This document shows positions 50,701-62,913 of a stretch of DNA of 64,000 nt, in pieces (position 1 is the first letter of the stretch; the number at the start of each line of letters is the position of its first letter). The translations under genes and the position numbers were made by a program. The notes beneath the pieces were generated by a model. The model saw only the letters and a program-made list of their open reading frames with translations, searched no databases and was not told the origin of the DNA. The stretch is from Takifugu bimaculatus (taxonomy: Eukaryota > Chordata > Actinopteri > Tetraodontiformes > Tetraodontidae). The stretch covers positions 1,942,226 to 2,006,225 of the forward strand of contig CP034995.1 in NCBI GenBank assembly GCA_004026145.2, given 5' to 3'.

Positions 50701-52771
50701 CTGTATTGAAAAAGCCTGGTTTTCCGAAACCCGTTATTTTGTTATGCTGCACAAACTGTTAATGTTTATATATCTGCACTTCAAAAGTGTGTGCTTTAAG
50801 CTTCAATTAAGGCATTTAAATGTTGAAAACAAAGCTGTTTCACAAACTTTAACTCTACACAGCTTATTTTACGCAGCAATTTCTTTGGGTACACACCATT
50901 AAAGTCATTAGCACCGCATGTTGCAGCTACACCACTGTAACTGTACGTGCACAGAAGTATTTTTAAAGCATTAAAAGTGTGAATAAAGGTTATTGACAGA
51001 ATCACAGCATTATGTTGCTGCCCTGCTGTCATGCTGTCTTCGGTACAGTTTAAAAAGAAAAAATTGCCACAGGATGTTTGTTCTTCAAGTTTCCAATCCA
51101 AGTGTGCAGCCGCGTGAGGAAAGATCAATAGCAGAACCAACTTTTTTAGTGGAAAATGGATGAAAGAGAAAAATCAGGTGACAGCAGAGAAAAAAGACAC
51201 CAAGAGAGATGGGTGACGGAGGGAGAGGGGATTATCCAGTTCCATGAAGGGTTGATGTGAAAATGAAGGAGATTAAGAGATGGATGGGGAGATGGGAAAG
51301 CTGTTATGATGGATAGAATGACATAGAAGAGTGAAAGAGATAGAGGGGCTATCAGATGAATAGAGAGGAAACGGACACGGCGTGAGGCACCCTTTGTGTT
51401 GCAGCTCAGACAAGTTTGTTTCAACTTCTGGACTTCCTGTTTACTTTCTTCATCCTCTGAGTTTAATGAGAGTAAAAACATTTCAAATTCATACATCACT
51501 GGAACAGCAAACCGCGCACGCACGCACGCACGCGCACACACACACACATTTGCGTGTGTTAATGGGGTGTTGACAGAAATGTTCCTCTGGTACCAGCTTA
51601 AAGTCTGGGGGTGTTTTCTGTATTTTCCCATAATCCCCTGGGAGTTGGCATTAGTGACTAAGGTAACATGTTCCAGCACTTTCCTTCAGCCTCCTCCTAA
51701 TCTCTGCTTTTTTATTTTATGGGCCTGCCCGCTTTTTGCTTTATTTTTAATTCAAAATAAAATCCTTATCTGAGTTAAACGAATTCCTGTTTCCTACAGT
51801 AGATTTATTATTTATGATTTTCATTATTTAACAGGCTTTCTGAGGAATAACTTTGCTGCATCATCCTCAGTTTGTTTTGGTTTTGTTACGCTACATGAAC
51901 CTCAGTTAAACATTAATTTAAAGCTGTTTAACATTAATTAAAGTTGTTGGTCTTCATCAGAATGAACAATGTAAATCCCTAGAGCATTTTTGGGTGGCCA
52001 CCTCCTCAATTAGCCTTCTTTAGTCATCTAAATGCTGCATCAATCCTCTATCTACTTTATAAATAGTATTAACCCCTGGTTTAGTGTCCTGATGGAGATC
52101 AGTGCTAAAGTAATGGCCCATGGGATCACAATTATAGTGGAGATTAGTGATTAATTAGCTAATTATGCTAATACGACTGCTGTTGTGGAAATGTCAACAT
52201 AACATCATTCCTGCAATTGTGAAAAAATGGCTGATGGAGAGAAGGTCTTTCTAAGAAAGGTTGCATAAGTGGAATAGTTTTCTACGTTTCTGCGTCTTTT
52301 TACAGCCTGTGGTCGAAGCTCGGTTTTAAGTGACATCATCAGGTCAGCCTGTGTCCGATCTGCTTGTTTGACTGGACTAATGTTCAGATGAGCTTCAATA
52401 GTGATGGATTACATATTCAAAGGTCAGGGAGAAGTGTAATTACCGCACCTCTGAGACACAGCAAATGTCATTATCATTCAATACGGATCAGAAGAATTAG
52501 CATAAGCACCCACAGCACATCCAAAATGATGAGCTGACAAAACCATCCTGTTAATCAGAAGGTATGTATCGTAACAACAAATCAAAACCTTTTTTGTTTT
52601 TTCCTCTTTTCATCAAGTTATGAATTGAGCCCTGGTTTAACTTTGCTCTTCTACTTCCTGAGGATTGTTACCTACTTCTGGAGCTGACCAGTAGGGGCAG
52701 CATTTGTGTCATGTGGGATGGAAAGGGAAGAGTGACATTTAGCACACTAATAAAGGCACTTGTGTCCTCAG
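47727..52771 (+). other. cacna1i: Coding intron 4 (5.0 kb)
   Basis: GT-AG intron (GTAAGT...GTCCTCAG). No exon or RNA gene recognised. The stretch 48500-49650 has the mixed composition of old transposon sequence but no termini I can define. A CG/CA alternation lies at 51516-51548. Confidence 0.8.
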
Positions 52772-52931
52772 GCATGCGCATCCTCGTGAACCTGCTGCTC
52801 GACACCCTGCCAATGCTGGGCAACGTCCTCCTCCTCTGCTTCTTTGTCTTCTTCATCTTTGGCATCATTGGCGTACAGCTGTGGGCGGGGCTTCTGAGGA
52901 ACCGCTGCTACCCAGAGGAGAACTTCACACT
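52772..52931 (+). CDS. cacna1i: T-type calcium channel, coding exon 5 (S4-S5 linker, IS5)
   Basis: 160 bp: two bases completing a serine, 52 codons (residues 259-310), and two bases of a leucine codon. It encodes MRILVNLLLDTLPMLGN (the S4-S5 linker), then the strongly hydrophobic IS5 (VLLLCFFVFFIFGIIGVQLW) and the start of the extracellular pore turret (AGLLRNRCYPEENFT). This is one of the most conserved parts of Cav3 channels, and it matches Cav3.3 in MRILVNLLLDT and FGIIGVQ. The donor is CT/GTGAGT, and a GT repeat starts about 25 nt into the intron. Confidence 0.95.
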
Positions 52932-52956
52932 GTGAGTCATGGTCTGTCACCCCTCC

Positions 52957-52969
52957 TGTGTGTGTGTGT

Positions 52970-53024
<55 letters not shown>
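52957..53024. repeat. (GT)n microsatellite next to a donor
   Basis: About 34 GT units with one TA interruption near 52973, about 25 bp inside intron 5. Confidence 0.95.
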
Positions 53025-53026
<2 letters not shown>

Positions 53027-55370
53027 GCTAAGTGAGCAAGTGAGAGAAACCATGTGTGAGACAATGTGATGCTCGAGGATCTCTGACACACTGTTCTGTC
53101 AGCTTGAAAAGTTCTCTGCGTGGGTGTGATCGAGCTCGCTGTTGTTGTCATCCGGCTCTCTTGTGTGGCAGCTAATGACAGCGTAAATATACGTGTGATT
53201 CACACCTACATGTGGATGATCCACCATGGCTGGAAGGTTCCCTGCAGCCCGCTCCCTTTACTGAGCATCTCTCCCTTTGATTAACGACATCATTGATTTC
53301 ACTCCTTAATATTCTTCCTCTCATTTATTGTTCTTGTTTTTCGAGTGCTTGTTAGATTTATAGCAAAGCAAACTTTCTTCCTTACTCACAGAGCATGAAT
53401 CAAAATGTGCACCACATTTGGCCGTTAGCAACGGATTGGAGGTTTTTCGGGAGGTTACTGTGTTTGAGAACTTTTAACGAACCCCCTAAGTATCAGATGG
53501 CTGGAACAGCTGATGGACTTTGCAAAGTAAGGAAGATCAATCTGGGGATTGATTGCAGGGTCAAACGCAGAACTTTTAACCAGGGCACCGCAGTTCGTGT
53601 CCTGTTTGCAGAGGGAAACTCCTTTGTCTGCTGTGGGTGATGAATGGAGCTGCTGTGCTTTAGGAAAGGCTGGAAATCCATCAGTCAAAGCAGAGACTGG
53701 GAGGTTGGGCTGCAGGAAAAATGTTTGGCGCGACCCAGAGAGCGAAACATCTGGAAGCGTCTCTGTTGGCCCACACAGGTGTTCGGTGCAGCTCTGATGT
53801 GAGGACGACTGCAGGTTGTCCCTGCACCAGTCACCTGAGTCGGGAGGGAGTACTTTTACAAGCAGAGTTCCCAAAACCTCTGTTGCTGGGCAGCAGCTGT
53901 GAATCAGGTGGTCCCTGATCACCCACGAGGGGAGTTCGGCTTTAGAGTTAACCATGTTGTTTATCACATGAAGCCTCACCAGTGAAGGTTTTCATTATGA
54001 GATGTGCTATAATGCGTATAATGATGTTCTCTCAATGTTTAAGGCACCCATTTTACAGGGTTATTACACGGTGGGATTGACCGATTGGATGTGTTTTGGA
54101 GTGAGGGAGATCTGCTCTCTGTTCTGAAAAATCCTCAACAAAACTGTAATTGAATTCTGTTCCAAAGAAATCGTATAAAAACTCAGATATGGTTCACTTT
54201 TCCTGGAAATGGTCTTCACCAAGGAATACAAATGCACTAAAATAAGACTTCACTCCCAAAGAAGGAGGACAAATGACACACACAAATGCGCACACACACA
54301 CACGCACGCATGCATGCACACACTACTGTGCGACTGTAAAGGTCATTGGTAGCGCTAACATAAAGGTGCAGCATAACTGTCTGACATTAGTCCAAATGCT
54401 GACATTTTCCAAACACCCTCCTGTTACTGTAGTTCTGGATCTGCCGCTATGAAGTCATATGTGAGATGGGAATGTTTAATTTCTATTGTGCACCAGTCAG
54501 AGTGGTCTGGTCTCACACCAGTGAAACCAGTCAGCACATCCTGTCCAATGGGCAGGATGGAGTTTATGTTTGGGGGCCTGACGGTCAGCTCTTCCTGCTG
54601 TTCATGGGACTCTGTGTCTGCAGGTTCAGCTAAATTAGCTATGAATGACATATTAGCATTTAGCCTTTAGCCTTTTACCAGCATCAGCTTGTTGTCGGAT
54701 GGTTAATGGAATATTTTAAAGCAAATTCAAAAAGGAGCTTTATATAACTCTCTGGTTGAGGCCATCACTTTGAGAACCGACTTAAATGAAACAGAGTGTA
54801 ATGATGGGATGTCCCAACCCCTCAAGGCTCATTACAGAATCACTCAACAGAGGTGAAATTTGCAAACAAGCAGCTATTTTTTGACACAGAGCTGAGCCGC
54901 GTGTGCCTGCAGCTTTGACTTGTGTGAACATGTCCTCGTGTGTGACATTGGGAGGCTGCATGATGGCGTCTGCCCATAATCACCTCAGAATACAGAGACA
55001 CACGGCCAACATAAAGTCTGATAACGAGTTATCTGTGATTCCTGCTGGCGCTGGATGTCGGCTTGGTCACGCACAGGTGCAGATCAGTGGGCGAGTGTGG
55101 TCGCTGATGACAAGATGAGTGCAGCCAGTGGGCGGACTGTCACGGGTTGTGAAGCATCCGTTTTGGGCAAAAGGGAAATAGAAATTACCTGTTCCACAGG
55201 TATCAAAGTGGAAATCCCATTTATTCAAGCAGATGGACAGAAAAATGATGAAAGCCTTGTTTGATAGCTCAGGAAATAGTGGCGAGCAGGCGGAGACAAC
55301 AAACCAACAAACTAAGGAGAAAATAGGCCCAAAAAGCCCTGCAGTAAAGAAGCTTAGGGACACCCTAAAA

Positions 55371-55427
55371 CATTAAACCATTTTTCTCACCTGGGTTGTA
55401 ATCCCAGGTGAGAAAAATGGTTTAATG
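55371..55427. repeat. Perfect 25-bp inverted repeat (hairpin)
   Basis: The arms at 55371-55395 and 55403-55427 are exact reverse complements, separated by the 7-base loop TTGTAAT. The right arm is followed by a second copy of GGTTTAATG, so the arm end is also duplicated in tandem. A transcript of either strand would fold into a stable stem. No transposon termini or target duplication were found around it. Confidence 0.9.
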
Positions 55428-57218
55428 GTTTAATGTTGGATAACCCTGGAAATGTGATACAAGAAGGTCTGAAGAGTTCCAGTGCATCAGTTTAAGAGTA
55501 AATTTGGCTTTTGTTAACTCCAATATGGGCAATAAGATCACGGAAAAGAGCAATCGGAGAGGAAAAGCTTTAACCTGAGGAAGATAATGAGGAAGATTTT
55601 CAGCACACATCCCAGAGAGCTCCACAGCTAACCTGGAAACTGACAGGAGATGACGACGCTAATGGCATCTATTCATGCCAGTACAATACAGACAGAGAGT
55701 GAAAGAGGGTGACAAAGAGGTGGCGAGTGAGACGCAGGGCAGCAATCACAATGATTCTGCTGCTCATCCTTCGACAAATACCAGGTCAGACGTAATTGCT
55801 AACCACTGTCTACATTCATCTGCATCTCTTTCTCTGGTTCGACCTTTCGCAAGCAAACCTCTGTGGGATGAAGATGAGATCACAAAGGAGAGAGTGCCGC
55901 TCCGTCTCAGGCAGCCAGCGTCCTGGCACTCAGCAAACACCTTTAAAGACAATTTTTTGGCCCTCACACATTAATCTTGGCAGGAGAAATTTAGCAATAA
56001 AGCTCCATTGAAGCTACTTTAGTACCTTTTGAACACTTATAGACTAAATAAGCATCTCAGATGACTGTCTTTAGCTCGGCTGGTTATACTGAGTGTCTCT
56101 AGTCCAAATGACCCCTGAAGCAGCACGTGCACTCGCACCATCCGGTTTCATAGACACTGGAAGTGGTTCCTAACTCTCGATCCTCTCGCCAACGTGTGTG
56201 AGGTCAAGCAACACTCTGGACTTTATTTTGAAGTTATTGATTATAAGAATACAGAGGAGGGATTCTGAATTTTTGAGTCATGCATTTCCAACAAAATATG
56301 TAAATGAATTTACTGTTTACAGCCTTGGGCTGATGTTCAGCTGTAGTATTTGCTTCCTCAAAAGTTACTTTTCATTCTAACTTTCTTAATAAGTAAATAT
56401 CTGTGTAGCCGCCTACAGGCCGTGGGAGAACACGGTTTTATGTTAGACGGCTTGGATTTGAGAAGTGAATAATGTCTAAATCCCACAAAGAGAGAACCAG
56501 TCTGTCCTCATCAAATACTGATGATGCCCCTTCATCTCTCCTTCAGACAGGCGCCTTCCGATTCGACAGAGCGTGCACGCACACATGCAAACACACGGGC
56601 CTGATGTTCCTGCATCACAATGAGCAGACATTAGAAAATGAGATGGCTCGTGCAGAGGGAGAGAGCTGAACCTGAGGAATGGAGTCACACCTTTTCAACC
56701 AGAACACTTCACAGTCAGTTAAAAAGCCTCTTCAGCAGTCTGTCCAAGACGTTTGTCTAAAATGTTGCTCCTGGACTGAATTGGGTTGATAAAGTGGTCA
56801 CAAAATGTCCTACTACAACATAAATCTACTTTAACTTGTGACTTTGGTCAAAGGTGAGGGAGGACTAAGCTGCTTCCTACCAGCAGAGGGCAGTCTAGAT
56901 GTTAGGTGCTGAATCTGCTGATTTTAGGTGCCAGCTCAGGGTTTTCATGTTAGCTTTTGCATCACCCTGAGTGCTGTTTTAATCCATATTTTCTTCTGCT
57001 CGTCTGCATTTCTTTGCAAATTATGCTTTTGGTTCCAGTATTTTTGCTGAAAACAAACCATGAAGGATGGAGGATTTTGCTTTGTCTTCATCTGACAAAC
57101 CAGCGGGATGAATATAAAGATTTACGTTGGTGCTGCAAAGCCTTTCCCTCTTCCAGAGGTGGATGAATTCAATTTCTGAGGTTTTTTGTGCTTTGTTTCT
57201 AACTCATAACACCTCCAG

Positions 57219-57561
57219 GACCACAGGGATTAGTCTGCCCCGGCCGTACTACATGGCCGACGAGGACGACGAGCGGCCCTTCATCTGCTCCCTCCGTGAG
57301 GACAATGGCATCATGTCCTGCTCCGACATCCCCACTCGCCGCGAGGGTGGCCGGGTTTGTTGCTTGGACAAAGAGGACGTCCTTTACCGCCAATCTCTGG
57401 GCCTGAGCCCGGAGCCTATGACCAATGGGAGCGCCAGTGTGGGAGGGCTGTGTGTCAACTGGAACCAGTACTACACCAGGTGTCATACTGGACACAGCAA
57501 CCCTCACAAAGAGGCCATCAACTTTGACAACATTGCCTATGCCTGGATCGTCATATTTCAG
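57219..57561 (+). CDS. cacna1i: T-type calcium channel, coding exon 6 (domain I pore turret)
   Basis: 343 bp: one base completing a leucine, then 114 codons (residues 312-425), phase 0 at the end. It encodes the large extracellular loop between IS5 and the pore: an acidic, Tyr-rich start (PRPYYMADEDDERPFICSL), several cysteines expected to form disulphides (SC, CC, LCVNW, CHTG), and NPHKEAINFDNIAYAWIVIF leading into the pore helix. Possible N-glycosylation sequons include NGS near the middle. The motifs PFICSL..DNGIM and NPHK.AINFDN are shared with Cav3.3. Another AG a few bases downstream puts a stop in frame, so the acceptor at 57218 is the correct one. Confidence 0.95.
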
Positions 57562-58028
57562 GTGGGACATCAGTCGCCTTTACATTTAAAGGACAGTTCA
57601 GAGCATCATTAGCATGTAGCCACTCTGGTGTCCAGTTCAGGGATTACAACTGTTAATATTCTACAGTTCTTGGGGACATTTCTTCTTGCACAATCTGAGA
57701 AGAACTCAAGAATTTGGGACTAAAGACTCAAGAGGGTGAATAAGCTTAGGGAGCATGACGACTGGACTCATTGAGTCTGGAATTAGCCTCTTACAGGCTG
57801 AGAGACCAATCGCCACCAGAGACTCTTCAGTCAGTCTGAGAGTCTTTGGGTTGGAGAGGAGTTACATTTTCATGGTTGTTGAAAGAATCTCACCATTAAA
57901 TCATTCCAGAACCAAAACTAAAATGAGCACTGACTGCAGTTTACTCCATATTACCTGCATAAGAGCTGTGTAAGAGTTCTACTGGCTGCTGCTGTTTATT
58001 GATCACTGTCTTCCTGTTTTGACGGCAG
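57562..58028 (+). other. cacna1i: Coding intron 6 (467 bp)
   Basis: GT-AG intron (GTGGGA...GACGGCAG). Nothing else recognised in it. Confidence 0.85.
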
Positions 58029-58121
58029 GTCATCACCCTGGAGGGGTGGGTGGAGATCATGTACTATGTAATGGACGCACACTCCTTCTACAACTTCATC
58101 TACTTCATTCTGCTGATTATT
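58029..58121 (+). CDS. cacna1i: T-type calcium channel, coding exon 7 (selectivity filter, IS6 start)
   Basis: 93 bp, 31 codons (residues 426-456), phase 0 at both ends. It encodes VITLEGWVEIMYYVMDA, which contains the domain I selectivity-filter glutamate (TLEGW, the first position of the EEDD locus of T-type channels). The beginning of IS6 follows (FYNFIYFILLII). A GT microsatellite lies 113 bp past the donor. Confidence 0.96.
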
Positions 58122-58232
58122 GTAAGTCCTGTCAGCACACACGCACACCATAGAAGTAAACAAGCATGTTAGGCAGAGAGCTCTCAAAAATCATCCTTTA
58201 CACATGAACTCCACCCTTTTCCATCCATGCAT

Positions 58233-58234
<2 letters not shown>

Positions 58235-58300
<66 letters not shown>
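58235..58300. repeat. (GT)n microsatellite
   Basis: Pure GT run of 33 units. Confidence 0.95.
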
Positions 58301-58304
<4 letters not shown>

Positions 58305-59526
58305 ATATGTGCACATTCTCTCCAGTATATTATATCTGTCCCATTAACTTCAGGAGCTGGAGTTGCCTTCTGTTGTTTTATTACCTTCAATTACTTGTAG
58401 TCAGAGTTACACGCCCAGTCTTCCTTTCCTCTCTCATCATTCCCCTGTGTTTCTTTACTACTTCACTCCTTCTTCCATTTCACGCAGCTGTCAGTCACCT
58501 TTGATGGCACCAACATCATCAATAAACCCCCCTCCTGCCAACTCTTGCTTTCCCTCCTTCCCCGAGCTCTTGTGTTGCTCCTCTGGCTGCCTTCATTTAC
58601 TCTTCTCTTACCTCCATTTCTTCTCCAGTTCCTGGCTGAGCATCAGTCATGTAACTGTCACTGTTCCCATTAGTCTTAGTCACAGTGCAATCACACAAGG
58701 ACATTGCTATCGTGAACAGAAACACGTTGGATAAACATGCTAATGTCATGTCATTTACATAATCCATGGCTGCTTTTGCACAAGTTCCAGTTTCTCCCAG
58801 CAACCCCGTTTAAAAACAGCAAGAAATATAATCAAAAGAAAAGGAATTGTCACAGTCTGTCTTCAGGGTCAGGAATAAAAAGCAACATTTTTCACCATTT
58901 CGAACACCTCCAGTGATGAATGGTTTCACTTTGTTTACCCAGTTTGAGCTAAATTTCACTAGCTTGTGAGTTACATATACGGTTCCTTCTGGACAGCCAG
59001 GTGACATCATTAGCACAGTTATCACCTTTAGTGGCTCTCTCAGGAATTGACTTAATCTCATTTAGCATGTTAAGTGAATGTGTGACCTATGAGACCTTGC
59101 AGTGGGTATCAGGCTCTGCCATCATGAACCTCATGACAGCCAATGCCACTTCATTTATCTAAGCACCCCCTTTTTACACAAGAGAAGAAGAGATAGGTTT
59201 TAAAATGTCTACATGGCATGCTGGGGTTACATTCTGGGCACAAACCCTAATGACACACTCCACCAGATGTCTCATAGTAATTACAACAGTTAATAACACT
59301 GCTGTCATGTCTGCAATACAGATAAACCAGGTAGACCTTAGACATAGGGAACAAATCTGGTCCTGAAGTGGACCCCTGAGACACACCATTTGTGTTTCTT
59401 AGATCACAGGGATATAAAGAGCAGGTCAGAACGTGACACGTGGAGACCTTTCAAGCTCCAGATATGTGCACCACGTGCTCGAGAACAAGAGAATTGTGTG
59501 ATCGATTGTGTGTCTGAGTGTCCCCT

Positions 59527-59630
<104 letters not shown>

Positions 59631-62489
59631 ACAACCAGCAAGCATCAGCTGCCTTTGACTGCCTGAACTTGGTGGCTATAAGAGTTTAACTTTGCATCCT
59701 GCAGCTCTGACATTCATTTGACTCAAACTTTAAAGGAAATAAAAGAGATGTTATGTTGCCTCTGAGCATTATCACAGTCATCTGTTGCTTTGCAGGAATA
59801 AATGTTTCATCCATCTGCATCCAGCTGCAAGCTTCATCATTTCAAAGGTTTTTAGCTGCAGCCATAAATACAACCTTCCTTCTCTGAGACCGCAAGGCTC
59901 TTCTGGGCCGCTATGCAGCTTTAGGTGGTGTGTAGGATCAGGGTCAGGGCGAGAGGCAGAATGACATGTTCCATAGGTTGCTAGTGCCTCACCCACATGG
60001 AGGACAACAGCTGGAATCAAACCTGGAACTCTAATATTATACAGTCTCGTCCCCTCTGTTTCTGGCTTGCAACCAGTCTCACAAATCCAAAAGAATGTAG
60101 GGTTGCGATCTATTAAAAGTTGCCTTCATATCCCTGCTTGCCCATATCTGACTCAGTGTCTGATGTGGAGGCTTTTATAATAATGTTTCCTTTAATAGCG
60201 CCTGACGCGGCGCTCGCAGAGACCGAAGACAGCGTCTGAAGACGAGGGCAGAGACGAAGACATTCTGGATGTATTTAGATGCTTTGACAATTTCACACAA
60301 AAGTTACGATAAAACTGTGTTAAATCTAGCTGATGAGAGGGTGAGAGGGACGAGTGGAGTGAAGGGTGAGTGACACAAGATGAAAACGCTGATTAGAGAC
60401 AAAGCGATGTGAAGGCTGACAGATGGAGAGGCTTGAAAAACAAAGTTAAAGAGCCTGAGATGTTGCGTGTTGATTAGTGTCATGTTGCACGAGAGAACTC
60501 GATGGAATTAAAAGCTTCACACGGAGCCGCTTGGCTCGGCGGAATTAAGGTTTTAACGTCTCCAAATGCCAGTTTGGACGTGTTTTGTTTCAGAGCCAAG
60601 TAGTGTAATTAGCCTTTTTATTCCCACACTTGCAGAGCCGGTTTTCTCCTCTTCTGCTCCTCATTACGTCTCAGGCTGTAGCTGGGTGGAGAGGAGGGGA
60701 CCCGCTGTTGTGGCCCCACCTGTCACAGCATTATTGCAAAGAAACAACCTGCTTTGTGAGGCCTTGAGCTCCAGAGAGGCAGTAATTATCATACACACCA
60801 ACCACCTTTGTGGGACGATCGTGAGTGCTTTTGAGGACAATTTAAACTGAAATGAATTGACTTGCTTTGCCAGAGTGAAGACCGTGACATTTAATTTGTC
60901 TTTACAATAATCAAATCATCATGTAAATCAGGCCACCTCGCAATGCTGAATTTTAAATTGAAAGAGACTTTTATAGACATTCATCCCTAAACAAGACTTG
61001 TTTTTAATTGAAGGGTGAGACACGATCCAACGCAGCCAGAAATGCAAAACAATGAAGCAGAGCTTTAGGAAAATAAAAGTTGAATAGAATTAAAGAGATG
61101 TCCATCGTCACTAGGAGGAGGAGCAGAGGAATAAGGGAGGATGAGGAAGTGGTTACTGATTACCGAGCTTGGTGGTACCAGACCTTCTGCTGGTATGAAA
61201 AATGGACAATTTTGACCACTTTGCACTGGGAATCAAAGACTTCACACATGCTGAAGCACTTTTTCTCCAGCTCCTCCACAGTCTGCCGTGGCTCAGAGAT
61301 CAGAGGGGTGTTATCAAGTCCTACAACCACTATTGATCACAGTCGAAGAGCGTTAGCTTCCATCCTTCCTCTGCCTCTTCGTCCTCTATTCAGCTCCCCT
61401 TCTCTGGGTGACTTTGCCCTTTTCTCTTCTCTTCTTTTCTGCTTTTGTGTCCATTAGAGTTACACAGCAGTAACACACACTGCAGAGCCTGAAGCAACCA
61501 CTGTGGGATCAAATAAAGATGGCTTCATTTTAATTATGGATGGAGCAGAGGGGCCACTTTTAGATAAAGACATCCTGATGTGAGGAAAGTGGGAAAGAAT
61601 GAGGCAGTGTAAAAACAGGCTTTTCCTCCTCTGATATCATCTTTGAAGACTGTTCTTCCTCACTTGTGTACCACCAGGCTTTCCCTGGTAACAACTACTT
61701 TATTATTAATCAAGGGCAGCGGGGTCCAAAGCCAACATTCAGCTGCTCCCCCGTGTTTTCCTCGATCCAAAAATCCTTTCTAGAAGTCAAACACAGAGCT
61801 GTGTCTGGAGGAGAAGAGGGCATTTTGTGCTGCCTTGCATTTGTAGCAAAGATGCGTGCGTGAGTGGTTTCTTCCTCGAAAAAATTAACGCTGGGTTGAC
61901 TCTAAACTTCCACTAGAAATGAATTATTCTGACACATGACTGTGGTAACACGTATCACGATGATCCTCTGATGATCTGGATCCCCAAACAGTCTTTCCCG
62001 CATAGGCAGGAGTCATCCTCTGTAGAAATAAAAACTTTTTTGGTTTCCTGGAATCTCATCTACCCAAATGGATCCTCCAACTGCTGCCAGGCAGCTTGTT
62101 GAATTCAGTTCTGAGCCCATAGAGCAAAAGTTCCTGTTTCAATGTCAACACCTCTGGAAAGGACCTTCAGCACTGATCTGTTTCAGTGTTGGATCTTTGG
62201 TTGGATCTTTAGTGCAGAGAAACTTCGAAAATCCGATTCTGATTTCACCTGTAGTTGAGAAGCATTTCCACACAAGACCAGGCAGACAGTGAAGCTGCCG
62301 TGAGCTCTTCCAGAGCAGCTCCAGTCTAATAATGGTGTTTCCTTTGTCCAAGAGGAATGTTCGAGATTAATGATGCCTGTCACCTGCTGTAAGAGTGTCA
62401 CGGTGCTTATTTATCATCCTGTGATCGTTTGTGTTAATCGTCAGATGGAGAAAATCTTACTTCCCTTCGTTGTGGTTCCCCCATCTTAG

Positions 62490-62826
62490 GTGGGTTCTTT
62501 CTTCATGATTAACCTGTGCCTCGTGGTCATCGCCACCCAGTTCTCAGAGACCAAGCAGAGAGAGCACCAGCTGATGCAGGAGCAGCGAGCACAGTGTTTG
62601 TCCTCCTCCACCCTGGCGAGCGAGCCCGGAGACTGCTACGAGGAGCTCTTCCAGCTTGTCTGCCACATCCTGCGCAAAGCCAGGAGGCAAACCGTCATTC
62701 TGTTCAACACCCTGCGGGGAAAACCTCGCGGGTTCCGCGGCGTCGGGAGAGGAAGAGGAGGAAAAAGGAGGGAGCGGAAAGCCAATGGAAGAGAGGGCCG
62801 TCAGAGGGCTGCAATGAGGAGACATG
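62490..62826 (+). CDS. cacna1i: T-type calcium channel, coding exon 8 (IS6 end, gating brake)
   Basis: 337 bp: 112 codons (residues 457-568) plus one base. It completes IS6 (VGSFFMINLCLVVIATQF). Then comes the proximal I-II linker, the helix-loop-helix gating brake that holds Cav3 channels closed at rest: SETKQREHQLMQEQRAQCL, a short loop (SSSTLASEPGDC) and YEELFQLVCHILRKARR. The loop is two residues shorter than in human Cav3.3 as I recall it. After it the sequence becomes very basic and rich in Arg-Gly (GFRGVGRGRGGKRRERK, about residues 537-553), which I do not recall from mammalian Cav3.3. The donor is G/GTACGT, followed by an 87-bp intron. Confidence 0.94.
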
Positions 62827-62913
62827 GTACGTAGAGGGACTTTAAAATATGAAGATGGTTCTGTAGACACAGAATAATGGCAGATACAGAGTAGTTGCTC
62901 TTTATTGTTTCAG

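Larger units (their letters stand above)
52932..57218 (+). other. cacna1i: Coding intron 5 (4.3 kb)
   Basis: GT-AG intron. It contains a GT microsatellite (52957-53024), a CA/CG run near 54281-54310 and a perfect 25-bp hairpin (55371-55427). No exon recognised on either strand. Confidence 0.85.

Noticed and set aside
62544..62870. - strand and alternate + strand frames over exon 8
   Set aside because: Shadows of the GC-rich coding exon. The channel frame is fixed by IS6 and the gating brake.
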